64,000 nucleotides of DNA from Streptomyces acidiscabies (GTDB lineage: Bacteria; Actinomycetota; Actinomycetes; Streptomycetales; Streptomycetaceae): assembly GCF_020010905.1 (NCBI RefSeq), contig NZ_JAGJBY010000001.1, positions 4,732,001 through 4,796,000 of the forward strand, given 5' to 3'. Within the stretch, counting starts at the first letter, position 1. Every line of letters starts with the position of its first letter. This document shows positions 1 through 7,639 of this stretch, in pieces. The notes under the pieces are model-generated. The model saw only the letters and a program-made list of their open reading frames with translations. It was not told the origin of the DNA and searched no databases. The translations under genes and the position numbers were made by a program.

Positions 1-63
1 CAGGGTAGCCGCGTGCCGTACTCGGGGGCGCAGAAGCGGCCGCACCCATTTCATGGAGACAGC

Positions 64-1437
64 ATGACCACCCGTTCTCCGTCCATCCGTCCGAACCCGA
101 CCGCCATACCCGGGGGAGAAGCGCACCCCGCCGACTCCGTACCCCCCGACACCCCTCCGCCCGGCACCGCCGTGGACGGCCTGGTCCGCGCCGCAGTCGC
201 CGACCGGCCCCTGGAGGAACTGGCCGAACTCATCACCCTCCTGGAGCAGTCGCCCGCCTCGGCCCGGGCCGCCTCCGACGCACTGCGCACCGCCGGGGTC
301 GACCGCTCCGTCGAGGACGTCACCCGCCTCGTCACCCTCCTCACCCGCCCGCCCCGCCCCGCCGAGGGCGCCGACGAAATCATCCGCGCGGCGGCCGAAC
401 GCCGGCCCGTCGAGGACGTCACCCACCTGATGGCGCTCCTGCACCGGACCCCCCTCGAACCCCACTGCGAGGAGGAGGCCCTGCGCACCGCCGCGACCCG
501 CCGCCCCGTGGAGGAACTCGCCGAGCTGATCGACAGGTTGAGCGAGGCGGAGCGGGCGGCGCGCACGGCCCCGGACCGCACGGTCGTCGGCACGGCACCG
601 CCACCGGACTACGACCCCACGGCCGCCCCGACGACCGACTCCGGTGTCCGCCCGGGCTCAGGTTCGGGCGTCCGCCCGGGCTCCGACTCCGGCACCGGTA
701 CCGACTCCGGCACCGGCTCCCGCTTCCGCCCAGGCTCCGGCCCCGACGCCGGTTCCCGCTTCGGCGGACGGCGGTCCTCGCCGGCCGGGGAAACCGGCCC
801 CGCACACCGGGCGTACCGATCCGACGCCCCCGCCCCGGAGGAGCCCGGACCCAGGCGCCCCCGCCGCTGGAAGCGCGGAAGCACCGACCCCGCGCCCGAA
901 GGGGGCGCGCACGCCGGTGCACGTGCCAAGTCGCCGCGCGGGATGGCCGTACACGGCGAGCTGCCGCGCGCGGTGCCGATCGGGAGTTCCCGTACGGGGA
1001 CGGCGTACGACGACGAGGAGACGGCCCGCCTAGCCACGGCGGCACACCGACGGGCCCCCGACCGCTCGACCCGCAGGGCAGCCCGCCTCACGGCACTCCT
1101 GCTCCTCGGAACGGGCGCGGCGACCCTCCCCCTCCACCGCGACGGCGAGTCCCCCCAGATCTACGGCCTGGTCCTGGGCGCGGCCCTGGCCTGCACGATC
1201 CTGGGAGTACTCCTGACGATCCGCCCAGCGGTCCCGACCCTGGCCCTGACCCTCCTGGTCCCCGCAGCACTGGCAGCCGGCCAGTTGCTACACGGACGAA
1301 TGGGCCCAGCCTCCCTCACCAGGGCGATGGACCTGACAGCGGCCCCAGGCTGGCTGGCAGGAGGCGTGGCAGCGTGCGCGGCACTGGCGTCATTGACGAC
1401 GTTGTTGCTGGCGGCGCAGCCGACGCAGGGTAGGTAA
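64..1437 (+). CDS. Helical-repeat membrane protein of unknown function
   Basis: A 457-residue protein from the ATG at 64, preceded by GGAGA at 55-59; an in-frame start further upstream is less likely. The first 200 residues hold four degenerate repeats of about 32 residues, each with a core like RPVEELAELI, predicted as paired helices. A Ser/Gly/Pro-rich linker follows (about 200-330, with PGSGSG-type repeats), then a basic stretch and about four hydrophobic segments in the last 110 residues. So a cytoplasmic helical-repeat domain is anchored in the membrane by its C-terminus. No enzymatic motif is visible and I do not recognise a named family. It ends just before a strong hairpin and converges on the gene at 1576-2676. 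Confidence 0.8.
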   Translation: MTTRSPSIRPNPTAIPGGEAHPADSVPPDTPPPGTAVDGLVRAAVADRPLEELAELITLLEQSPASARAASDALRTAGVDRSVEDVTRLVTLLTRPPRPAEGADEIIRAAAERRPVEDVTHLMALLHRTPLEPHCEEEALRTAATRRPVEELAELIDRLSEAERAARTAPDRTVVGTAPPPDYDPTAAPTTDSGVRPGSGSGVRPGSDSGTGTDSGTGSRFRPGSGPDAGSRFGGRRSSPAGETGPAHRAYRSDAPAPEEPGPRRPRRWKRGSTDPAPEGGAHAGARAKSPRGMAVHGELPRAVPIGSSRTGTAYDDEETARLATAAHRRAPDRSTRRAARLTALLLLGTGAATLPLHRDGESPQIYGLVLGAALACTILGVLLTIRPAVPTLALTLLVPAALAAGQLLHGRMGPASLTRAMDLTAAPGWLAGGVAACAALASLTTLLLAAQPTQGR

Positions 1438-1450
1438 CCGGTAGTTGGCG

Positions 1451-1494
1451 AGATGCGGCCCGCACTGATGTTCCGGTGCGGGCCACATCTTTTA
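1451..1494 (+). terminator. Rho-independent-like hairpin after the first gene
   Basis: AGATG and GGCCCGCAC (1451-1465, one unpaired C) pair with GTGCGGGCC and CATCT (1476-1490, one unpaired A) around a 10-nt loop, and TTTT follows at 1490-1493. It lies 13 bp after the stop of the upstream gene, the expected place for its terminator. Confidence 0.75.
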
Positions 1495-1575
1495 GGGGCG
1501 CGGGGCTGTGTCGATTTGCGGCTACCGCCGCGTGGGCGCGACAAGCCACAACGAACCCGCACCCGCCGAACAACC
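1491..1575 (+). repeat. Dispersed Streptomyces intergenic repeat element
   Basis: The stretch starting TTTAGGGGCGCGGGG resembles an interspersed element I know from many Streptomyces intergenic regions; it continues with a GCGGC..GCCGC hairpin and GTGGGCGCGACAAGCCAC. The same 15-bp core occurs inverted at 61834-61848 in this window. It sits between two convergent genes, a typical location. The extent is approximate. Confidence 0.55.
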
Positions 1576-2676
1576 TCAATCACCCGGTTTCTTAGGCAGC
1601 TTGAACCGCTCAAACGTCCGAGTGATCTGCTGAAACGGCGATACGGCAGGACGCGCCGGAGTCGGCTCCGACACACTGTCCACCACCCCCGCCGACTCCC
1701 GAAAAACCTCCAACGCCTCGTGCGCCCGCTCGGCAGCCTCCCGATACAGATCACGGGACTTGGTCATCGCATCCAACGCATCCGCATACATCGCGACAAG
1801 CTGCCGCTCCCGCTCCAACTCCTCCCGCAACGTGAGGAGATGCCAGTCCTCCCGAAGGGCCGTGAGCAACGCATCCGCATCGTCGGGAAGTTGCTGGGGC
1901 ACCGTCGTGAACCGGGTGATGGCCTCGACGAGTTCGGACGGCTCGGACCCGTCGAGAAAGACCGTACGGACGGCGAAGTCGGAGGGATCGACGTCACCGT
2001 GGGGAAGGATCACCGCACCGCCCCGGGGAAGTTCGGCCCGAGACTCCTTCAACACCCAGTTGACCGCACGGAGTTGCTGTGGCGAGGCCCGGTGCTCGAC
2101 GACCCGGTCGCGCACCCCCTCCGTGAGGAACCGGCTCAACGGCAGCCGCCCTCGCGCGTCCGGCGTCATGGCCTCGTGGACGACGACATGGATGGACCAG
2201 TCGTCACGCATCGCGCTCTTCAGGACGCGCCGCAGATCCTTGTCGTCGGAGGGCAGCGCGTTGGCCTCCCGGAACCGCAGCCCGGCGACCTGGGAGTGAT
2301 CCCACTGCCCGTCGATCTCCCAGGGCTCCTCGGACCAGAACCGGGTCGCGGGGGAGGGCCAGCGCCGGTTCCAGGGCTCCTCGGCCTCGGCGACGAGCGC
2401 CCACGGACGGGCCGCGCCCCGCTCGGCGTCCTCGGCGATCTCCAGCCGGGCCCGGACGGTCACCTCCTCGGCCACCGTCCACCGGGCCTCGAACACGAGC
2501 AGCCCCGGGGGCCGCACATCCTCGCCCAGCTCCAGGAAATCGACGATCTCCTCGGTCTCCTTGAGCCGCTGAAGATACCCGCGCACCACCTCCCCCGGCG
2601 CGGAACCGGTGTGCAGCCCCCGGGTCAGCCACACGGTGGACGGGGTGGACGGATGGGCGGCGCTGGAGCTCGACAT
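1576..2676 (-). CDS. Hypothetical protein with C-terminal coiled coil
   Basis: A 366-residue protein starting at the ATG at 2676 (MSSSSAAHP). A GTG at 2736 would add 20 residues but would include a rare TTA leucine codon and lacks a clear ribosome site, so the shorter form is preferred. The body is soluble, acidic and Trp-rich (WALVAEAEEPWNRRWPSP). Residues about 275-330 are rich in Glu/Arg heptads (LREELERERQLV), a likely coiled coil, and the tail is basic (FKLPKKPGD). There is no signal peptide, membrane segment or known catalytic motif. It looks like a lineage-specific actinobacterial protein; function unknown. Confidence 0.75.
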   Translation of the reverse strand: MSSSSAAHPSTPSTVWLTRGLHTGSAPGEVVRGYLQRLKETEEIVDFLELGEDVRPPGLLVFEARWTVAEEVTVRARLEIAEDAERGAARPWALVAEAEEPWNRRWPSPATRFWSEEPWEIDGQWDHSQVAGLRFREANALPSDDKDLRRVLKSAMRDDWSIHVVVHEAMTPDARGRLPLSRFLTEGVRDRVVEHRASPQQLRAVNWVLKESRAELPRGGAVILPHGDVDPSDFAVRTVFLDGSEPSELVEAITRFTTVPQQLPDDADALLTALREDWHLLTLREELERERQLVAMYADALDAMTKSRDLYREAAERAHEALEVFRESAGVVDSVSEPTPARPAVSPFQQITRTFERFKLPKKPGD

Positions 2677-2929
2677 GGGTCCATCTGATAAGCGGAGAAC
2701 GGGTACGGACGTCCCAGTATCGTCGCTCACCCCCACATCTGATCAAGAGGGGGCCACACACCCCGTACGGGCGACACACCCGGGGCACACACTCCGCACC
2801 CCACACGACCCCCGCACACCCGTACCCCCACCCCCTCCGCCCTGACGACAATCATCGGGGCGGACAGGGCCGGTCCGTCATCCGCGTCGGGGCGGGCCCT
2901 GTCCGCACGGGAACCCACGCGCGCCCGCC

Positions 2930-3520
2930 TCAGTCCCTCCTCCCCTCACCCCCCGTCCGTCCCCGCCGTCGGCGAGGTACGGCCTCCGCCAGCTCCCCGC
3001 CCTCGCGCGCGGGCGCGCTGAACCCGCCCGGCACGGCACGGGAGGACTGGGCCGGAGGAGCCTCCACAGAAGTGACCGGCGCGGGAACCGGCGGCGCATC
3101 ACCCCCCTGCCGGGCGCGCGGAGCGGCCCGCGCGACGACCCGCGTGTGGGACATCAGCGGCGCGCAGGCGGAGCAGACCTCCATGAGGGTCCAGACCTGC
3201 CCGACGGCGGGGTCGTGGCGCAGGACCAGGACGACGGCCCCCGCGCAGGAGGCGCGCGTGCCTTCGTGGGCCGCGCACTTCAGCTGGCGACAGCCGCACG
3301 CGGCATCGGGCCGGACGGTCGCCGCGCGCGCGTGCGCGGCGGCGTGCGCTTCCGCGAAGCGGCGCAGGGCCGCGACATCGCGGGAACGTGCCGGCATCGG
3401 GCAGTTGGAGGAGCAGGTGACGGAGGCGGTCCGGTCGCGGCGCCCCGTCACGCGGATCGTCCACGACCGTCCCGGGCGACGAGTTGATGGTGCGTCAGGG
3501 TACGCGAGTGCCAAGGCCAT
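2930..3520 (-). CDS. Cys-rich putative zinc-binding protein
   Basis: A 196-residue protein from the ATG at 3520 with AAAGGA a few bases upstream. The central part has many cysteines: TCSSNCPMP near residue 37, CGCRQLKCAAHEG near 80-90, SCAG, and VCSACAPLMSHT near 122. This spacing suggests one or two structural zinc sites. The N-terminal half has basic alpha-helical stretches and the C-terminal 60 residues are Pro/Ala/Arg-rich and probably disordered. It is transcribed divergently from the PadR gene. I know similar CSAC-containing proteins of unknown role in streptomycetes; no enzymatic function can be assigned. Confidence 0.65.
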   Translation of the reverse strand: MALALAYPDAPSTRRPGRSWTIRVTGRRDRTASVTCSSNCPMPARSRDVAALRRFAEAHAAAHARAATVRPDAACGCRQLKCAAHEGTRASCAGAVVLVLRHDPAVGQVWTLMEVCSACAPLMSHTRVVARAAPRARQGGDAPPVPAPVTSVEAPPAQSSRAVPGGFSAPAREGGELAEAVPRRRRGRTGGEGRRD

Positions 3521-3692
3521 GTGTCCTTTTGTTGTCGAGAGTGCTGCGCGAAGGTGCGCACAGGGAGAACTACCCGGGTCGAGGGCGGTTCACAGCATGC
3601 CGAAGCCTTCTCCTTGCGACGGGGACGCGCGGCCCGGCGGCGCGCCCGTGTCCTCGTGTCGATGTCCGCGCGATCGGTGTTCCGGCGTGCGA

Positions 3693-3715
3693 AATATATC
3701 GGCAGCCGATATATT
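3693..3715. promoter_or_regulatory. PadR operator: perfect 23-bp palindrome
   Basis: AATATATCGGC (3693-3703) and GCCGATATATT (3705-3715) are exact reverse complements around a single central A. The site ends 7 bp before the ATG of the PadR-family gene and is the most AT-rich island in the region. PadR repressors commonly bind such ATAT-flanked dyads in their own promoters, so autoregulation is the natural reading. Confidence 0.85.
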
Positions 3716-3722
3716 CGGTTCC

Positions 3723-4109
3723 ATGGGAACGAAGTCCATGACACAGGCCGCCTTCTTCGTGCTGACGGCCCTCGCCGACCAGCCCCGGCACGGGTACGGC
3801 ATCCTGCGCGAGGTCGAGGACCTCTCCGGCGGCGAGGTCCGGCTCAGGGTCGGCACGCTCTACGGCGTCCTCGACAGACTCACCGCCGACGCGCTGATCG
3901 TCCTGGACCGCGAGGAGGTCCAGCAGGGCAGGCTGCGCCGGTACTACCGCCTCACCGACGAGGGCGTCGCCGCGCTGGACGCCGAGGCGGAGCGCATGGC
4001 GGCGGGCGCGAGCGCGGCCAAGCGCCGTATGGCCGAAGGCGGACGCACCCCGGCCGCACCCGTCGTACCGCCCGTGACGGGCCCGGGACTCGCCGGAGGA
4101 GTCGCATGA
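3723..4109 (+). CDS. PadR-family transcriptional regulator
   Basis: A 128-residue protein. The winged-helix domain spans residues 7-95, with hallmark features AAFFVLTALADQPRHGYGI (helix 1 and the start of helix 2), a GTLYGVLDRL recognition helix and a RRYYRLTDEGVAAL wing and C-terminal helix. PadR proteins repress efflux, stress or small-membrane-protein genes and often sense a hydrophobic ligand. It begins right after the 23-bp palindrome at 3693-3715 and its stop overlaps the start of the next gene (ATGA), so the two form an autoregulated two-gene operon. The Ala/Pro-rich tail after residue 100 is unlikely to be structured. The ATG at 3723 is chosen because it starts the conserved fold directly. 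Confidence 0.92.
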   Translation: MGTKSMTQAAFFVLTALADQPRHGYGILREVEDLSGGEVRLRVGTLYGVLDRLTADALIVLDREEVQQGRLRRYYRLTDEGVAALDAEAERMAAGASAAKRRMAEGGRTPAAPVVPPVTGPGLAGGVA

Positions 4110-5104
4110 CCACGCTGCTGGAATCCCGCTACCGGACCGTCCTGCGCCTGCTGCCCGCCTACTACCGGCGCGAGCGCGAGGAGGAGATGGTCGAGACGTA
4201 CCTGTGGGACGTCGACCAGGACACCCAGGACCAGACCCGCCCCACGCTCGGCGAGGTCGCGAGCATCGCCGCGCTCGCCGTCCGCACCCGCCTCGGTACG
4301 GCCGCCGCGCCGCGCCGGTACGCCCTGTTCGGCGCGTCCGTACGGCGGTTCGCCCTGTTCGCGCTCCTCCTCCAGGCCGCCTCGGCGCTCGTGGACCGGG
4401 TGCTCGAACTGACGTGGGGGAGTACGCACGGTTCGGCGCAGTGGGACCTGTTCCTGACCCGTTTCAACGGCCGGGGTCCGGGGAACAGCGTGCCGGTCGC
4501 CGCCCTGGAGTGGGCGCTTCCGCTGCTGTGGACGGTCGCCTACTTCGCGCTCCTGCGTGACCGCAGGCGCCTCGCCGGGATCGCCGCGGCCGTGGCGGCG
4601 CTGCCCGAACTCTGGGTGTTCGTCGCCCCGTTCGTCACCGACGCCTACCCGCCGGACCTGCCCTACGCCACCGCGGGCGGCCTGCTCGCCTGGCTGACCG
4701 TCCTCGCGGTGTACGCGGCCTACCACCACGACGCCCCGCCCGCCGCCCTCCCCGCCGGCACCCCCGGCCTCGCCTACCTCGCCGCCTGCGTGACCATGGG
4801 CGCCTCCCAGACCGTCCTCCCCCTGGCCACCGACTCCGTCTGGGCCCCCTCCACGGCGGTCCTCCTCGCGGGCCTCGCCTGGCCGGCCTGGCGCCCCCGC
4901 ACCCCGGACACCGCCTTCGCACTCGCGGCCCTCGGCGCCCTCCTGCTCGCCCTGCGCGTGACGACCCTCTACCACTGGTACGACGTCCTCCCGGCCGTCG
5001 CCCGCTTCGGCTCGGTCGGCCAGGCGGCGGGCCTGCTCCTGCTGACCGCCGCCCTCACCGTCGTAGCGGCCCGCTCAGTGCGGGAACGCGCGGGGTGCCC
5101 GTAG
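4106..5104 (+). CDS. Multi-pass membrane protein partnered with PadR
   Basis: A 332-residue protein translationally coupled to the PadR gene by an ATGA overlap. The first 60 residues are soluble and charged (LLPAYYRREREEEMVETYL, a motif common in PadR-linked membrane proteins), followed by about seven to eight hydrophobic helices to the C-terminus. Such a protein is a usual partner of a PadR regulator and probably the main target of its control. Its biochemical role is unknown; no transporter or enzyme signature is visible. The 3' end overlaps the convergent gene at 5075-6037 by 30 bp. Confidence 0.85.
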   Translation: MTTLLESRYRTVLRLLPAYYRREREEEMVETYLWDVDQDTQDQTRPTLGEVASIAALAVRTRLGTAAAPRRYALFGASVRRFALFALLLQAASALVDRVLELTWGSTHGSAQWDLFLTRFNGRGPGNSVPVAALEWALPLLWTVAYFALLRDRRRLAGIAAAVAALPELWVFVAPFVTDAYPPDLPYATAGGLLAWLTVLAVYAAYHHDAPPAALPAGTPGLAYLAACVTMGASQTVLPLATDSVWAPSTAVLLAGLAWPAWRPRTPDTAFALAALGALLLALRVTTLYHWYDVLPAVARFGSVGQAAGLLLLTAALTVVAARSVRERAGCP

Positions 5105-6037
5105 CCGGGGCAGTCCGTCCCTGAACTCCTCGATCCGTGAGCTGATCTGCCGCATCAGCACGGTCTCCGTCAGCCGGTCCAGGTAGAGATGGCGCCGGGC
5201 GAGCGCGGCGGCGTCCACGCAGAAGTACATCGCCATCAGCGGATTCACGAACAGCTCACCCCCCTTGGTCCGCTCCGTGAACCGCACGTCCCCGAACTCC
5301 CCGCGTACGGCGGCGGCGACCGACCCCTGCACGATGCTCGGGTGGCTCGCCGTCGCCTCCTGCGCGTGCGCGACGGCGTCCAGGTACGCGGCCCCCTCCT
5401 GGCTCTCCCGGGGGATCGAGAAGGCGCCCAGATAGCCGCCCTCCCGGTCCAGCGCGGCCAGATTCTCCAGCACCAGCGCGTGGTTGACGCCGTGATAGGC
5501 GTCCACCCCGAACCCGAGACACACCACCAGCCGCTCCGCGACGTCGAGTCGGGCCACCGCCGCGAGGCTCGCCATGTCCTCCTCCGGCGTCCCCAGACCG
5601 TGCTCGTCCCCGCGCATCAGGATGTCGGTCCCGCCGTCGACCAGGACGATCGCGTCGACGCCGCCGAGATGGTCGAGGAGCGCCCGGTAGGCGTCCAGCA
5701 GCGGCGCGACCCCGGTGCGCGCGAAGGCGTACACCGTGGACGGCAGCCCCCGCCCGTCGAGCCACCGCGCGAGGGCGCGTTCCGGGAAGTAGTCGCCGCG
5801 TACGGGGGTGTCGGGCCGTACGGCGGCGACGTCCGGCTCGATCCACACCTCGGACGGCAGCCCGTACAGGTCCGCGAACGACAGGTTGGCGAGGTGCACC
5901 TCCTTGCCGGCCGCCCGCAGCGCGAACGCCAGCGGCAGCCCGGCGTACACGTCGAATCCGCCGCCCGCACCGGCGATCAGGACACGGCGCGCGTCGCGCA
6001 GGCGGGCGAAGAGGGGAGGTTCGGGGAGGGAGAACAT
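5075..6037 (-). CDS. DUF1152 family protein
   Basis: A 320-residue soluble protein from the ATG at 6037. The N-terminus has a Rossmann-like glycine motif (VLIAGAGGGFDVYAGLPLA), followed by conserved DUF1152 features including VDGGTDILMRGDE near residue 150 and a VNPLMAMYF stretch near residue 280. The family is predicted to bind a nucleotide or related ligand, but no activity is established. The gene lies just downstream of fprA on the same strand, separated by a strong hairpin ending 16 bp before this ATG, and its 3' end runs 30 bp into the convergent membrane-protein gene. Confidence 0.85.
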   Translation of the reverse strand: MFSLPEPPLFARLRDARRVLIAGAGGGFDVYAGLPLAFALRAAGKEVHLANLSFADLYGLPSEVWIEPDVAAVRPDTPVRGDYFPERALARWLDGRGLPSTVYAFARTGVAPLLDAYRALLDHLGGVDAIVLVDGGTDILMRGDEHGLGTPEEDMASLAAVARLDVAERLVVCLGFGVDAYHGVNHALVLENLAALDREGGYLGAFSIPRESQEGAAYLDAVAHAQEATASHPSIVQGSVAAAVRGEFGDVRFTERTKGGELFVNPLMAMYFCVDAAALARRHLYLDRLTETVLMRQISSRIEEFRDGLPRLRAPRAFPH

Positions 6038-6053
6038 CGGGGGACCATAACAA

Positions 6054-6103
6054 CGGCGCGGGGTGGACCGTACAGGAAATTCTGTACGGTCCACCCCGCG
6101 CCG
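6054..6103. terminator. 22-bp perfect stem hairpin between fprA and DUF1152 gene
   Basis: Positions 6054-6075 and 6082-6103 are exact reverse complements over 22 bp around a 6-nt loop (GAAATT). In the direction of both flanking leftward genes it follows the fprA stop by 12 bp and precedes the DUF1152 start by 16 bp. It most simply terminates fprA, but being so close to the next start codon it could also act in the 5' leader of that gene. Confidence 0.8.
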
Positions 6104-6115
6104 GATCGGTCGGGG

Positions 6116-7480
6116 TCAGGCGCCGCTCTCGCGGAGCATGTCCTCGCGCTCGACGAGCTTGACGCGCTCGCGGCCCTGGGGCTCGCCGAGGGCCTTCTCG
6201 GCGGCGTCGAGCCGGTGCCAGCCCTCCCAGGTGGTGAAGCGGACCTCGCGCTCGGTCAGGAAGGCGTCGACGGACTCGGGCTGCGGGGACGTCGGCTCCT
6301 GGAGGCGGCCGTTCGCGTGGTCGGCCAGGAGGTTGGAGACCGTCTCGTTCGCGTCGCCCTTGGTGTGGCCGATGAGGCCGACCGGGCCGCGCCGGATCCA
6401 GCCGGTGACGTACACCGACGTCAGGTGGCTGCCGCTCTCCTCGATGACCCGGCCGCCCTCGTCCGGGACGGTGCCCGAGTCGAGGTCCCAGGGGAGCTTC
6501 GGCAGCTTCTCGGAGAGGTAGCCGACGGCGCGGTAGACGGCGCCCAGGTCCCAGTCCGTGAACTTGCCGGTGCCCTTGACGTTGCCCGTGCCGTCCAGCT
6601 CCGTGCGCTCGGTGCGCAGCCCGGTGACCTTGCCGTCTTCGCCGAGGATCTCGGTGGGGGACTCGAAGAAGTGCAGGAACAGCTTGTGCGGGCGGTCCCC
6701 GACGTCGCGGATCGCCCAGTTCTCCAGCGTCTTGGCGACCATGTCGGCCTGCTTGTTGCCGCGCCGGGTCGCGATCGAGCCGTCGTCGTAGTCGATGTCC
6801 TCGGGGTCGACGATGACCTCGATGTTCGGGGAGTGGTCCAGCTCCCGCAGCTCCATCGGGGAGAACTTGGCCTGCGCGGGGCCGCGGCGCCCGAAGACGT
6901 GGACCTCCAGCGCCTTGTTGGCCTTCAGGCCGTCGTACACGTTGGCCGGGATCTCCGTCGGCAGCAGCTCGTCCGCCGTCTTCGCGAGGATGCGGGCCAC
7001 GTCGAGGGCGACGTTGCCGACGCCGAGGACGGCGACCTTCTCGGCCTCAAGCGGCCAGGTGCGCGGGACGTCCGGGTGGCCGTCGTACCAGGAGACGAAG
7101 TCGGCCGCGCCGTAGGAGCCGTCCAGCTCGATGCCCGGGATCGCGAGTTCGCGGTCGGCCATCGCGCCGGTCGAGAAGATCACGGCGTCGTAGAAGGCGC
7201 GCAGGTCGTCGAGGCTGATGTCGGTGGGGTAGTCGACGTTGCCGAAGAGGCGGATCTGCGGCTTGTCCAGGACCTGGTGCAGGGCGGTGATGATGCCCTT
7301 GATGCGGGGGTGGTCCGGGGCCACGCCGTACCGGATCAGTCCGAACGGGGCCGGCATCCGCTCGAAGAGGTCGATGGAGACACCGGGGTCGGCGGCCACA
7401 TCGGACTTGAGCAGCGCGTCGGCGGCGTAGATCCCGGCGGGGCCGGCTCCGACGATGGCTACCCGCAGGGGGCGGGGCAT
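6116..7480 (-). CDS. fprA: Ferredoxin-NADP reductase (adrenodoxin reductase type)
   Basis: A 454-residue flavoprotein of the adrenodoxin-reductase/FprA type, which passes electrons from NADPH to ferredoxins that serve cytochromes P450 and other acceptors. The FAD motif VGAGPAGIYAAD lies at residues 10-21, the LFERMPAPFGLIRYGVAPDH block follows, the NADPH motif GVGNVALDVARIL is near residue 155, and GWIRRGPVGLIGHTKGD near residue 365 closes the FAD site. Length is normal. Upstream are an iron-box-like sequence (7527-7545) and a cluster of CTCATA half-sites (7566-7592), so iron-dependent control is plausible. A long hairpin ends the transcript. Confidence 0.95.
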   Translation of the reverse strand: MPRPLRVAIVGAGPAGIYAADALLKSDVAADPGVSIDLFERMPAPFGLIRYGVAPDHPRIKGIITALHQVLDKPQIRLFGNVDYPTDISLDDLRAFYDAVIFSTGAMADRELAIPGIELDGSYGAADFVSWYDGHPDVPRTWPLEAEKVAVLGVGNVALDVARILAKTADELLPTEIPANVYDGLKANKALEVHVFGRRGPAQAKFSPMELRELDHSPNIEVIVDPEDIDYDDGSIATRRGNKQADMVAKTLENWAIRDVGDRPHKLFLHFFESPTEILGEDGKVTGLRTERTELDGTGNVKGTGKFTDWDLGAVYRAVGYLSEKLPKLPWDLDSGTVPDEGGRVIEESGSHLTSVYVTGWIRRGPVGLIGHTKGDANETVSNLLADHANGRLQEPTSPQPESVDAFLTEREVRFTTWEGWHRLDAAEKALGEPQGRERVKLVEREDMLRESGA

Positions 7481-7526
7481 GATCAGGTTCCCTTCGAGCG
7501 GCAGTTGATCGACTCGACGGGAAGCC

Positions 7527-7545
7527 TAAACTAAGGCAAGCCTAA
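7527..7545. promoter_or_regulatory. Candidate DmdR/IdeR iron box upstream of fprA
   Basis: The sequence CTAAGGCAAGCCTAA (7531-7545) with the preceding TAAA matches about 13 of 19 positions of the actinobacterial iron-box consensus TTAGGTTAGGCTAACCTAA by hand count. It lies 47-65 bp upstream of the fprA start, a suitable place to block transcription when iron is replete. Confidence 0.55.
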
Positions 7546-7565
7546 CCCGGTACGCGGGTCCGGTC

Positions 7566-7592
7566 TATGAGCTCATAAACCGGTCTTATGAG
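7566..7592. promoter_or_regulatory. Three CTCATA/TATGAG half-sites, possible operator
   Basis: TATGAGCTCATA (7566-7577) is a perfect 12-bp palindrome, and a third half-site TTATGAG (7586-7592) forms a second dyad with CTCATAA (7572-7578). The array lies between the SpoIIE gene stop and the fprA start, about 90 bp from the latter. The binding protein is unknown. Confidence 0.5.
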
Positions 7593-7610
7593 TTCTCCCG
7601 ACGTCGGGTG

Positions 7611-7639
7611 CTACCAGCACTTTATCGGTCTGCTGGTAG
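7611..7639 (-). terminator. Hairpin spanning the stop codon of the SpoIIE gene
   Basis: CTACCAGCA (7611-7619) pairs exactly with TGCTGGTAG (7631-7639) over an 11-nt loop that contains the stop codon at 7622-7624. It could terminate the leftward SpoIIE transcript before fprA. No T-run follows, so it is weaker than the fprA hairpin. Confidence 0.45.

Noticed and set aside
5189..7534. Open frame of about 780 codons on the plus strand opposite DUF1152 and fprA
   Set aside because: Antisense shadow; it crosses the intergenic hairpin and shows no protein family signature, while the minus-strand frames encode recognisable enzymes.
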